Shown here piece by piece: positions 1 through 5,647 of a stretch of 5,647 nucleotides of DNA. Position numbers and translations under genes: made by a program. The stretch is taken from assembly GCA_900769375.1 (NCBI GenBank), contig CAAGGN010000064.1, positions 1 through 5,647 on the forward strand, in the 5' to 3' direction. This DNA is from Clostridia bacterium. GTDB lineage: Bacteria; Bacillota; Clostridia; Oscillospirales; Acutalibacteraceae. Each line of letters starts with the position of its first letter. Positions within the stretch are counted from its first letter, which is position 1. The notes under the pieces are model-generated. The model was not told the DNA's origin. It did not search any database and worked only from the letters and a program-made list of their open reading frames with translations.

Positions 1-1616
1 ATATGCTTATCGGTAGGAAGAATATCCACGATATTACCCTTAGCGTCTGCAGTTATTTCCTTATCGGTTACAGGAAGAAGGTCCTTACCGTCTTCATAAA
101 GCATAGTGATAAGTTTTCCGCTCTTATCTTTATAGAAGGTTGGCCATTCCCAACCTTCAGAATCTCCTTGGGGGAAATAATAAATATGGCGCTCGAACTT
201 ACGACCTGCCATCTTTGAGCCGAGGGATACGGTAAGCTCGCGGGACTGACTATTCTTTTCAACATCAAGAACAACAGACATATCCTCAATGTTTCCATTA
301 TTATCCTCAATACCAAATACGGCGCCTACCATATCGGCAGAATCGATATTGCTCTTATATACCTTACTGTCATGGGGAATATAGCGCATCATTATACCAT
401 TAAGGGCATAGCTATGAGTTACACCGTGCATATCCACAGAGGGATAGCCCCATTCACCCGAGAAAGTAATAGCCATGGGAGGAGGCGTCATATCGGAGCC
501 AACCGCCCAAAGAGCGCTTCCGCCGTAGCCGAGGTTTGCCTGAGCCAAAACCATTGAAAGCACATTATACTTATAGTTGATTACATAAGGCTCGCTAATG
601 GTATTACTTGTAGCAACTGCGGGATATCTACCAAGGGTTTCATTAGCCCAAAGACCCGGATACGCCGTTGCCGTATCGGTAAATGCCTTATATGTTCTAT
701 CATAAGAATTGGCGTGAGGATAATGGTGAACATTAAGATAATCGTAAACGGGGTCACCGTTTTCATCAACGGCATTCTCGATTACATAATCGCACCACTC
801 ATTAATGCCGGCGCCTACACCATCCGTTACAAAACCCGTAAGCTCGGTACCGAACATTTTGATTTCGCTGCGGATATTCTTATTATAGTGCTTGCTCTCT
901 TGGTTGCCTGTATATGTATGGGCTTTAAGCTCTTTATCAACGGCGATAAGGAACTTGCACCAATATTCGCGAATATCGAAGAACATACGGAAGGAGCCGC
1001 CGTTTACTTCGTTATAGAAGGAAAGGAACTCCATATTATCATAGCCATGGTCCCAAGCCCATTCAAATGTAGCTCGGATAGCTTTAGCGGTTGCCTCTAA
1101 ATCCTTTGGAGGACCTTTGCCGACATCGGTAGAAGCACCATCCTCGAAAAGATACCACTGACCCATCTGCTCGGTGGTAGCACCGCCGAAGTTAAAGAGG
1201 ACAGTAGTGCCCGATTCTTTATACATCTTAACCTTAGACATAAAGTTAATGAAATAAGGATTATCAAAATTATAAATTCCGTTTTTCCAATTTGCTTCCT
1301 GCTGCTCTAAGGGCAAGGAATCATCAATAAGGAAATAAGGAAGGAAAAGCATACGAACATATCTCATCTTCTGAAGATTATTACGCTTTTCATTTACGGT
1401 CTGATATGCATCGTTCATACCATTGATATAAAGAGAAGACCAATGGTTATTACCAACGCCTGCATAGCACTCGTTTACAACGTTATTTGTATCAACTGTA
1501 ATTAAACGGGTGGTTGCGGCGCGGCCATCTACAGCCATTGATACACCTGCTATACATACGCAGAGCACAACAGCTAAAAGGGATGCTATCAACCTTTTTG
1601 AGAATATTTTTCTCAT
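1..1616 (-). CDS. Secreted clan GH-A-like glycoside hydrolase, C-terminus cut off by window edge
   Basis: The reading frame is open from the ATG at 1616 to the window edge: 538 codons and no stop. The start is set by AGGAGG at 1624-1629, 7 nt upstream. Residues 1-28 look like a Sec signal peptide: basic n-region (RKIFSKR), hydrophobic core from about L9 to M27, and likely cleavage after S-M-A (26-28). Cys19 and Cys21 lack a lipobox context, so it is probably secreted rather than a lipoprotein. Residues of about 40-400 read as a TIM barrel. Asn202-Glu203 in YNEVNGG is the candidate acid/base, His297-His298-Tyr299 sits where clan GH-A enzymes often carry an active-site H-x-Y, Glu326 in WANETLG is the candidate nucleophile (123 residues after Glu203), and Trp370 in ALWAVG fits strand 8. 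From about 400 on, a beta-rich region follows, as in GH30, GH39 and GH51 enzymes. The fold and catalytic pair are inference by eye. The exact family and substrate are unknown, and an inactive or binding-only relative is possible. Confidence 0.68.
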   Translation of the reverse strand, partial: MRKIFSKRLIASLLAVVLCVCIAGVSMAVDGRAATTRLITVDTNNVVNECYAGVGNNHWSSLYINGMNDAYQTVNEKRNNLQKMRYVRMLFLPYFLIDDSLPLEQQEANWKNGIYNFDNPYFINFMSKVKMYKESGTTVLFNFGGATTEQMGQWYLFEDGASTDVGKGPPKDLEATAKAIRATFEWAWDHGYDNMEFLSFYNEVNGGSFRMFFDIREYWCKFLIAVDKELKAHTYTGNQESKHYNKNIRSEIKMFGTELTGFVTDGVGAGINEWCDYVIENAVDENGDPVYDYLNVHHYPHANSYDRTYKAFTDTATAYPGLWANETLGRYPAVATSNTISEPYVINYKYNVLSMVLAQANLGYGGSALWAVGSDMTPPPMAITFSGEWGYPSVDMHGVTHSYALNGIMMRYIPHDSKVYKSNIDSADMVGAVFGIEDNNGNIEDMSVVLDVEKNSQSRELTVSLGSKMAGRKFERHIYYFPQGDSEGWEWPTFYKDKSGKLITMLYEDGKDLLPVTDKEITADAKGNIVDILPTDKH

Positions 1617-1623
1617 AATAAGA

Positions 1624-1629
1624 CCTCCT
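1624..1629 (-). promoter_or_regulatory. Ribosome binding site of the glycosidase-like gene
   Basis: Reads AGGAGG on the minus strand, 7 nt before the ATG at 1616. It fixes the start, since the codons directly after it encode a textbook signal peptide. Confidence 0.85.
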
Positions 1630-1656
1630 ATGGTATTATTTTGTGAAATTTAGGCA

Positions 1657-1688
1657 ATACAAATGGGTATACTACTCCCGTCTTGTAT
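1657..1688 (-). other. Possible stem-loop in the 5' leader of the glycosidase-like mRNA
   Basis: On the minus strand, ATACAA (1683-1688) pairs with TTGTAT (1657-1662), and GGG (1677-1679) pairs with CCC (1665-1667), across a small internal loop and a 9-nt apical loop. It would begin about 8 nt after the predicted transcription start and leaves the ribosome binding site free. This would fit an mRNA-stabilising 5' structure. There is no terminator-like T-tract and I recognise no riboswitch class. Confidence 0.3.
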
Positions 1689-1702
1689 AAAATTACATAT
1701 AA

Positions 1703-1731
1703 ATAATAGCATACCGTTCACAAAAAGTTAA
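1703..1731 (-). promoter_or_regulatory. Sigma-A-type promoter of the glycosidase-like gene
   Basis: On the minus strand the -35 is TTAACT (1726-1731, 4/6 to consensus), the spacer is 17 bp, and the -10 is TATTAT (1703-1708, 5/6) preceded by TGC, an extended -10. Predicted transcription start is near 1696, giving a leader of about 80 nt. The site lies just downstream of the clpX terminator, so the gene should be its own transcription unit. A weaker alternative, TTGTCT-17-TACTAT, lies about 27 bp further upstream. Confidence 0.6.
1709..1722 (-). promoter_or_regulatory. Catabolite-responsive element (cre)-like operator in the promoter spacer
   Basis: The minus-strand 14-mer TGTGAACGGTATGC fits the degenerate CcpA consensus TGWNANCGNTNWCA at 12 of 14 positions. 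It keeps the central CG, and only the last two bases differ. It fills most of the spacer between -35 and -10, where CcpA or another LacI-family repressor would block RNA polymerase. This would make sense for a gene for secreted polysaccharide breakdown. The consensus is loose, so a chance match is possible. Confidence 0.4.
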
Positions 1732-1737
1732 TAGTAT

Positions 1738-1768
1738 ATTTTGACTTAAATATAGACAATTTTGACTT
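1738..1768 (-). repeat. Pair of 10-bp direct repeats upstream of the -35, possible activator site
   Basis: The 10-mer AAGTCAAAAT (minus strand) occurs exactly at 1738-1747 and again at 1759-1768, start to start 21 bp, two turns of the helix. The near copy ends 6 bp from the -35 hexamer. Direct repeats at this phasing on one DNA face are typical of dimeric response regulators (OmpR/PhoB or LytTR types). Which regulator binds is unknown, and AT-rich DNA gives such repeats by chance more often than balanced DNA. Confidence 0.35.
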
Positions 1769-1786
1769 TTTTGGAGGAGTTTTGGT

Positions 1787-1826
1787 AAAAAATAGAAGGA
1801 CATTCAATCAGTGATTGAATGTCCTT
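1787..1826 (-). terminator. Rho-independent terminator of the tig-clpP-clpX operon
   Basis: A perfect 14-bp inverted repeat (arms 1813-1826 and 1796-1809) with a 3-nt loop is followed on the minus strand by CTA and then six T residues (1787-1792). It starts 19 bp after the clpX stop codon. On the plus strand no T-run follows the stem, so it acts in the clpX direction only. Confidence 0.9.
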
Positions 1827-1845
1827 TGAATTTCACCTATTAAGT

Positions 1846-3075
1846 TTATTCAATTACGGGGTTTCCACCATCAACAGTATTTGCGGTAATCGTAATCTTC
1901 TTAACTCCCTCTTGCGAAGGGGTTTCAAACATTATATCCTGCAAAACGCCTTCGATTATGGAACGAAGACCGCGGGCGCCCGTTTTACGCTCGATGGTAA
2001 GCTCCGCAATTTTTTGAAGAGCTTCCTTTTCGAACACGAGTTCCACATTATCCATAGCAAAAAGGGTTTCATACTGCTTAACTATGGAGTTTTTGGGCTC
2101 GGTCATAATCTTTATAAGGGTCTCCTTATCCATAGGTTTAAGGGAAGTTATAACCGGTAATCTTCCCACAAGCTCGGGGATAAGACCAAACTTAACTAAA
2201 TCCTGATGGGTAGCGGTTTCGCAAAGGGCTTGCGCCTCAATGCTTTTGGGGGATTTGACATTAGCGCCAAAGCCCAAACTCGTTCCGCCCATACGCTTTT
2301 CGATTACCTTTTCAATTCCGTCAAACGCGCCTGCGCAAATAAACAGAATATTAGTGGTATCTATCTGGATAAATTCCTGCTGAGGATGTTTTCTGCCACC
2401 CTGAGGTGGAACATTGGAAACTGTACCCTCAAGGATTTTAAGAAGGGCTTGCTGAACACCCTCACCGCTTACATCACGGGTTATGGAGGCGTTTTCAGAT
2501 TTTCTGCCTATCTTATCAATTTCATCCACATAAATTATACCGCGCTCTGCCTTTTCGATATCGTAATCGGCGGCTTGGATAAGGCGAAGAAGTATATTTT
2601 CAACATCTTCACCAACATAACCTGCTTCGGTCAAGGTAGTAGCGTCGGTTATGGCAATCGGCACATCCAAAACCTTGGCAAGAGTTTGGGCAAGAAGGGT
2701 TTTACCAACGCCCGTAGGGCCAAGCATAAGCACGTTGCTTTTTGTGAGTTCAACATCGGAATCGGTTTTTTTATAAACCCTTTTATAATGGTTATAAACC
2801 GCAACAGAAAGAGTTTTCTTTGCCTCTTCCTGACCTATTACATACTCATCAAGCTTTGCCTTTATTTCGGCGGGTTTTAAAAGAACTTTTTCCTCTTCGA
2901 TTTTAGATTTCTTACTGTTTCTCGCCTCAATTTCATCATCATAAAGCAAGGAACTGCAGAAATTTATACAATTATCGCAGATATATACGCCCGGTCCTTC
3001 TACAAGGCGGGTTACCTCATCCTGAGATTTACCGCAGAAGGAACAGCGTATCTCCATATCTTTTTCCTTCGTCAT
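1846..3075 (-). CDS. clpX: ClpX, ATP-dependent unfoldase subunit of ClpXP
   Basis: Cytoplasmic AAA+ ring ATPase that recognises tagged or regulatory proteins, unfolds them and threads them into ClpP. The 409 residues are close to the usual length of about 420. Seen in order: N-terminal zinc finger with Cys11, Cys14, Cys33 and Cys36 (substrate and adaptor binding); Walker A GPTGVGKT at 119-126; pore-1 loop GYVG at 152-155; Walker B IIYVDEID at 180-187; RKH loop at 228-230; the ClpP-docking loop as LGF at 267-269, against IGF in E. coli; arginine finger Arg305 in GLIPELVGR; and sensor-2 GARGLR with Arg368. All key residues are present, so the protein should be active. The start at 3075 is chosen over Met7 because AGGAG lies 6 nt upstream of it. 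Only 9 bp separate it from clpP, which indicates co-transcription and probably translational coupling. A strong terminator follows, and no lon gene lies next to it. Confidence 0.98.
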   Translation of the reverse strand: MTKEKDMEIRCSFCGKSQDEVTRLVEGPGVYICDNCINFCSSLLYDDEIEARNSKKSKIEEEKVLLKPAEIKAKLDEYVIGQEEAKKTLSVAVYNHYKRVYKKTDSDVELTKSNVLMLGPTGVGKTLLAQTLAKVLDVPIAITDATTLTEAGYVGEDVENILLRLIQAADYDIEKAERGIIYVDEIDKIGRKSENASITRDVSGEGVQQALLKILEGTVSNVPPQGGRKHPQQEFIQIDTTNILFICAGAFDGIEKVIEKRMGGTSLGFGANVKSPKSIEAQALCETATHQDLVKFGLIPELVGRLPVITSLKPMDKETLIKIMTEPKNSIVKQYETLFAMDNVELVFEKEALQKIAELTIERKTGARGLRSIIEGVLQDIMFETPSQEGVKKITITANTVDGGNPVIE

Positions 3076-3081
3076 AGGAAT

Positions 3082-3086
3082 CTCCT
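3082..3086 (-). promoter_or_regulatory. clpX ribosome binding site overlapping the clpP stop codon
   Basis: AGGAG on the minus strand, 6 nt before the clpX ATG. Its first two bases are the last two bases of the clpP TAG stop (3085-3087), so ribosomes ending on clpP sit on the clpX start signal. This favours coupled translation of the two partners. Confidence 0.8.
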
Positions 3087-3666
3087 ATCGTTTATCAATA
3101 ACCTTATCAATAAGTCCGTACTCGCAAGCTTCCTTAGCGGTCATAAAGTTATCGCGTTCGGTATCGCGCTCAATCTCCTCTAAGGGTCTGCCCGTTGCTT
3201 CGGACAAAATGCTATTAATATTACTGCGGATACGCTTAATATGATTAGCATGGATAAGAATATCGGTTGCCTGACCCTCGGCAGAGCCCAAGGGCTGGTG
3301 AATCATAATTTCGCTATTAGGAAGGGCGTAACGCTTACCCTTAGCGCCTGCGGCCAAGAGGAATGCGCCCATACTTGCGGCCATACCTACGCAGATGGTG
3401 CTGACATCACACTTAATATACTGCATAGTATCATAAATAGCCATACCTGCGGAAACAGAGCCGCCCGGGCTATTGATATAAAAGCTTATATCTTTATCAG
3501 GGTCCTGACCCTCAAGATAGAGCATCTGAGCAATAACAACACTTGCCGAAGCATTATCTACCTGATCGTTAAGCATAATGATTCTATCATTAAGAAGGCG
3601 GGAAAAAATATCATAAGAACGCTCTCCGCGACTGGTTTGTTCAACAACGTAAGGTACCAAACTCAT
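3085..3666 (-). CDS. clpP: ClpP, ATP-dependent Clp protease proteolytic subunit
   Basis: Serine protease that forms the two-ring, 14-subunit degradation chamber served by ClpX and, in many Firmicutes, ClpC or ClpE. The 193 residues match the usual length. The catalytic triad is visible at Ser98 (GMAASMGA), His123 (MIHQPLG) and Asp172 (ERDNFM), the numbering known for Bacillus ClpP. The oxyanion-loop motif SPGGSV is at 66-71. The N-terminal MSLVPYVVEQ, processed in some bacteria, supplies the axial loop. An AAAGGAA-type ribosome binding site lies about 10 nt before the ATG. The gene follows tig by 61 bp and precedes clpX by 9 bp. No CtsR heptad repeat (GGTCAAA) or CIRCE element is visible upstream, so heat control of the Bacillus type is not supported here. 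Confidence 0.98.
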   Translation of the reverse strand: MSLVPYVVEQTSRGERSYDIFSRLLNDRIIMLNDQVDNASASVVIAQMLYLEGQDPDKDISFYINSPGGSVSAGMAIYDTMQYIKCDVSTICVGMAASMGAFLLAAGAKGKRYALPNSEIMIHQPLGSAEGQATDILIHANHIKRIRSNINSILSEATGRPLEEIERDTERDNFMTAKEACEYGLIDKVIDKR

Positions 3667-3716
3667 AATTCACATTTCCTTTCTATGATATTTAACATTA
3701 TGAACTAAATCGGAAA

Positions 3717-3722
3717 ATTATA
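3717..3722 (-). promoter_or_regulatory. Possible internal promoter before clpP (-10 only)
   Basis: A perfect TATAAT on the minus strand lies in the 61-bp tig-clpP gap, 6 bp after the tig stop codon and about 50 bp before the clpP ATG. At 16-18 bp upstream I see only purine-rich sequence (AAAGAA-like), not a -35, and the TG of an extended -10 is one base out of place. It may allow extra clpPX transcription independent of tig, or be a chance match in AT-rich DNA. Confidence 0.25.
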
Positions 3723-3727
3723 AACAA

Positions 3728-5044
3728 TTATTCCTTATCTTCTTTTTTCTCTTTAGCGGCTTCGGTGATAACAGCGTTTGCCTTAACAAAGTCAATTGCC
3801 TTACCTACTGCGATATCCTTTTCGATTTCGCCTGCGGGGATGGCTGCCTTAACCTGCTCAACCTCTACGCCGTAGCTTTCTGCCAACTTCTTGAATTCTG
3901 CTTCAACGTCGGCTTCATCGGCCTTAAGACCTTCAAGCTCAACAATCTTTTCAAGAGCAAGGCGGTATTTAACCTGCATTTCTGCTTGAGGACGGAAGGT
4001 CTTCTTGAAATCGTCGATAGAACTATTTGTATATTTAAGATAGGTCTGAAGGTCCATACCCTGAGACTGAAGACGATATGCAAATTCTTCAACGCTCTGA
4101 TTGAGGCGGTTTTCAAACATTGCTTCGGGAATTTCACCCTCGATACCTTCAACAATCTGCTCAACAAGGTTATTTTCTACTGCTTCTTCAGCGGCTCTCT
4201 TCTTTCTTTCGAGGGCCTTTTTCTTAATATCTGCCTTAAGTTCCTTAAGGGTATCAAATTCGCTTACGTCCTTAGCAAACTCATCATCTACTGCGGGAAG
4301 TTCGCGAACCTTGATTTCGTGAAGCTTAATCTTAAATACTGCTTCTTTACCTGCAAGATCCTCTGCACCGTACTCTTCGGGGAAGGTTACGTTAATATCG
4401 AACTCGTCGTCGATGTTCTTGCCGATAATCTGGTCTTCAAAGCCGGGGATGAACTGACCGGAACCAAGTTCTAAAGTATGGCCCTCTGCCTTACCGCCTT
4501 CAAATGCAACGCCATCAACAAAACCTTCAAAGTCAATAACAACGGCGTCACCCTTCTTAGCTGCTCTATCCTCAACGGATACCATACGGGCATTTCTTTC
4601 AGCCATAGATTTAACCTCGGCATTAACCTCGGCTGCGGTAACATTAACTGCCATCTTTTCTGCCTTAAGGCCCTTATATGCTTTAAGGGTGATTTCAGGA
4701 TATGTGGTAACGCTTACCTTGAAATCAACGCCATCTTCTTTAGAAATGGAAACAAGGTCAAAATCCATCTTATCGTCGATAACCTTAAGACCTGACTCGT
4801 TAATTGCTTCTTCAACAACATCTGCATAAAGAAGGTTAAGAGCATCCTCGAAGAATACTTCGGCGCCATAGTAGGTTTCTACCATATGGAGAGGGGCTTT
4901 ACCCTTTCTGAAACCGGGAACATTTATCTTCTTGCCGTTTTTACGGTAAGCTTCCTTAATGGCCTCACGGAATTTTTCACCGTCAATAGTGATTTCGAGC
5001 TGATATCTGTTAGTATCAAGCTTTTTTGTTTCTTTTAAACTCAT
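3728..5044 (-). CDS. tig: Trigger factor, ribosome-associated chaperone and prolyl isomerase
   Basis: Binds at the ribosome exit tunnel next to protein L23 and shields nascent chains; it also carries an FKBP-type peptidyl-prolyl isomerase domain. The 438 residues match the family's usual length of about 430. The ribosome-binding signature GFRKGKAP is at 44-51 in the N-terminal domain. The FKBP-like domain spans about 163-248, with VIDFEG near 169-174 and GSGQFIPGFE at 194-203. The remaining 190 or so residues form the helical, Lys/Glu-rich chaperone arms and end in a charged tail (KEKKEDKE). The start is supported by GGAGGT at 5051-5056, 6 nt upstream. It is the first gene of the operon with clpP and clpX, an arrangement common in bacteria that links folding of new proteins to their disposal. 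Confidence 0.98.
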   Translation of the reverse strand: MSLKETKKLDTNRYQLEITIDGEKFREAIKEAYRKNGKKINVPGFRKGKAPLHMVETYYGAEVFFEDALNLLYADVVEEAINESGLKVIDDKMDFDLVSISKEDGVDFKVSVTTYPEITLKAYKGLKAEKMAVNVTAAEVNAEVKSMAERNARMVSVEDRAAKKGDAVVIDFEGFVDGVAFEGGKAEGHTLELGSGQFIPGFEDQIIGKNIDDEFDINVTFPEEYGAEDLAGKEAVFKIKLHEIKVRELPAVDDEFAKDVSEFDTLKELKADIKKKALERKKRAAEEAVENNLVEQIVEGIEGEIPEAMFENRLNQSVEEFAYRLQSQGMDLQTYLKYTNSSIDDFKKTFRPQAEMQVKYRLALEKIVELEGLKADEADVEAEFKKLAESYGVEVEQVKAAIPAGEIEKDIAVGKAIDFVKANAVITEAAKEKKEDKE

Positions 5045-5050
5045 TTTTAT

Positions 5051-5056
5051 ACCTCC
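5051..5056 (-). promoter_or_regulatory. tig ribosome binding site
   Basis: GGAGGT on the minus strand, 6 nt before the ATG at 5044. Strong and well placed, it sets the start of trigger factor. Confidence 0.85.
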
Positions 5057-5060
5057 GCTT

Positions 5061-5085
5061 AACGTGATTTTTACATCTTCACGCC
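5061..5085 (-). other. Possible stem-loop in the tig 5' leader
   Basis: On the minus strand GGCGTGA (5079-5085) can pair with TCACGTT (5061-5067): five Watson-Crick pairs and two G-U pairs around an 11-nt loop. It would begin close to the predicted transcription start near 5090 and end 4 nt before the ribosome binding site. It may be a stabilising leader hairpin; the stem is short and could be fortuitous. Confidence 0.3.
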
Positions 5086-5096
5086 AAATTTAATTA

Positions 5097-5125
5097 ATTA
5101 TATCATATGTAGAAAAATATTTCTA
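5097..5125 (-). promoter_or_regulatory. Promoter of the tig-clpP-clpX operon
   Basis: On the minus strand the -35 is TAGAAA (5120-5125, 4/6), the spacer is 17 bp, and the -10 is a perfect TATAAT (5097-5102) preceded by TGA, giving an extended -10. Predicted start is near 5090, with a leader of about 45 nt. It lies between the metallophosphoesterase stop and tig and should serve all three downstream genes up to the terminator at 1787-1826. Confidence 0.7.
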
Positions 5126-5126
5126 C
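5109..5126. repeat. 18-bp inverted repeat over the tig -35, possible operator
   Basis: Perfect 7-bp arms GTAGAAA and TTTCTAC with a 4-bp AT-only centre. The repeat covers the whole -35 hexamer and much of the spacer, so a dimeric protein bound here would hinder RNA polymerase. It matches neither the CtsR nor the CIRCE pattern. No T-run follows it on either strand, so it is not a good terminator for the upstream gene. Confidence 0.4.
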
Positions 5127-5142
5127 TAAAATTTAACATTTT

Positions 5143-5647
5143 TTAAAATTTTGTTATAAAAACAGGGGTGAAATCCACGCAATCGCAGGAAACTAAATGC
5201 AATTTAACCCCATCATACTCGTTTTGAGAGTTATTGAGTCCTGCGCCGTGGATATGACCATAGTAAACATCGGCAATATCATACTGCTTAATTATGGAAA
5301 ATATCTCATCACATACAATATTATTGTAAACGGGGGGATAATGTAAAAAGACAATAGGTTTTTTCGAAAGGGAAAGCGCTTCTTCTATTGATTTTTTAAG
5401 CCGTCCGCACTCACGGGCAATAACCTTACTATCCTGTTCCCCGCTTCCGTCATAAAGCCATCCTCTTGTACCGCAAACGGCATAATCGCCTACGGGGATA
5501 CAACTATTATGAACAAGAGAAATTGTATCAAATTTATTTTCATTTAAAAATTCATTTATTTTTTTAACGGTCTGCCACCAATAATCATGGTTGCCCTTTA
5601 GTATTATTTTTTTACCATTTAATGAATTTATAAACTCAAAATCGGGC
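5143..5647 (-). CDS. Calcineurin-like metallophosphoesterase, C-terminal part only
   Basis: The frame enters from the right edge and runs 167 codons to a TAA at 5143-5145; the N-terminus and start lie outside the window. Metal-ligand motifs of the calcineurin-like phosphoesterase fold are clear: GNHD at fragment residues 18-21, a histidine in FLHYPP at 102, and GHIHG at 130-134. The initial D-x-H and GD motifs must lie upstream. The order GNHDYWW, then CGTRGW, resembles the uncharacterised predicted phosphohydrolases of COG1768, from memory. Such enzymes use two metal ions to hydrolyse phosphoesters; the physiological substrate is unknown. There is no signal peptide to judge. It is on the same strand as tig, 98 bp upstream, but tig has its own promoter. 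No clear terminator follows the stop. Confidence 0.88.
   Translation of the reverse strand, partial: PDFEFINSLNGKKIILKGNHDYWWQTVKKINEFLNENKFDTISLVHNSCIPVGDYAVCGTRGWLYDGSGEQDSKVIARECGRLKKSIEEALSLSKKPIVFLHYPPVYNNIVCDEIFSIIKQYDIADVYYGHIHGAGLNNSQNEYDGVKLHLVSCDCVDFTPVFITKF

Noticed and set aside
714..1100. Plus-strand 128-codon frame with hydrophobic stretches
   Set aside because: Antisense to the catalytic region of the glycosidase-like gene, whose minus-strand frame is open throughout and carries the motifs.
1553..1562. Lipoprotein signal in the glycosidase leader (Cys19, Cys21)
   Set aside because: The residues before each cysteine are Leu and Val, not Gly, Ala or Ser, and a good signal peptidase I site follows at 26-28.
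1773..1810. Plus-strand GGAGGAG followed by a TTG codon
   Set aside because: The frame reaches a stop after about 10 codons and runs into the clpX terminator stem; no plausible peptide.
2206..2880. Open frame of 224 codons on the plus strand inside clpX
   Set aside because: Fully antisense to conserved ClpX motifs, with no ribosome binding site of note and a low-complexity, Cys/Phe/Asn-rich product. It is a codon-usage shadow.
3670..3675. Minimal start-stop ATGTGA just before the clpP ATG
   Set aside because: It lies only 1 nt from the AGGA core, too close for normal initiation, and looks like a chance part of the leader.
3667..3727. Search for CtsR or CIRCE heat-shock operators before clpP
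   Set aside because: No GGTCAAA repeats and no TTAGCACTC-type inverted repeat are present in the gap.
3865..4167. Minus-strand 100-codon frame within tig
   Set aside because: Overlaps tig in another frame with an Arg/Leu/Lys-rich product; there is no independent start signal and the trigger factor frame is intact.
5127..5160. Terminator for the metallophosphoesterase gene
   Set aside because: The region is AT-rich with short self-complementary runs, but no stable GC-bearing stem followed by a T-run can be built.

Overview
The window looks like chromosomal DNA of a low-GC, Gram-positive, anaerobe-like bacterium, most likely a Clostridia or Oscillospirales-type gut Firmicute. This is inferred from the AT-rich non-coding DNA, strong AGGAGG-type ribosome binding sites, the tig-clpP-clpX order, and a secreted carbohydrate-active enzyme. 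All genes with support lie on the minus strand, so the window reads biologically from right to left.

From the right edge: (1) the C-terminal 167 residues of a calcineurin-like metallophosphoesterase (5143-5647); (2) a 98-bp gap with a good extended -10 promoter whose -35 lies in an 18-bp inverted repeat; (3) tig, trigger factor (3728-5044); (4) clpP, the caseinolytic protease subunit (3085-3666); (5) clpX, its AAA+ unfoldase (1846-3075), whose ribosome binding site overlaps the clpP stop codon; (6) a Rho-independent terminator (1787-1826); (7) a compact regulatory region with a promoter, a cre-like element in the promoter spacer, and a pair of 10-bp direct repeats one 21-bp step apart; (8) a large secreted protein (1-1616, truncated at the left edge) that I read as a clan GH-A-like glycoside hydrolase. 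No gene-free stretch exceeds 300 bp.

tig, clpP and clpX form a protein-quality operon: trigger factor holds and folds nascent chains at the ribosome exit, and ClpX unfolds tagged or damaged proteins and feeds them to ClpP. The glycosidase-like gene is a separate transcription unit. It appears to be sugar-regulated and to act outside the cell, with no visible functional tie to the Clp operon.

Most of the window is ordinary housekeeping DNA, and I see no new defence or mobile system. The most interesting part is the secreted enzyme, which has a recognisable catalytic layout but a family I cannot name, together with the layered control region in front of it.
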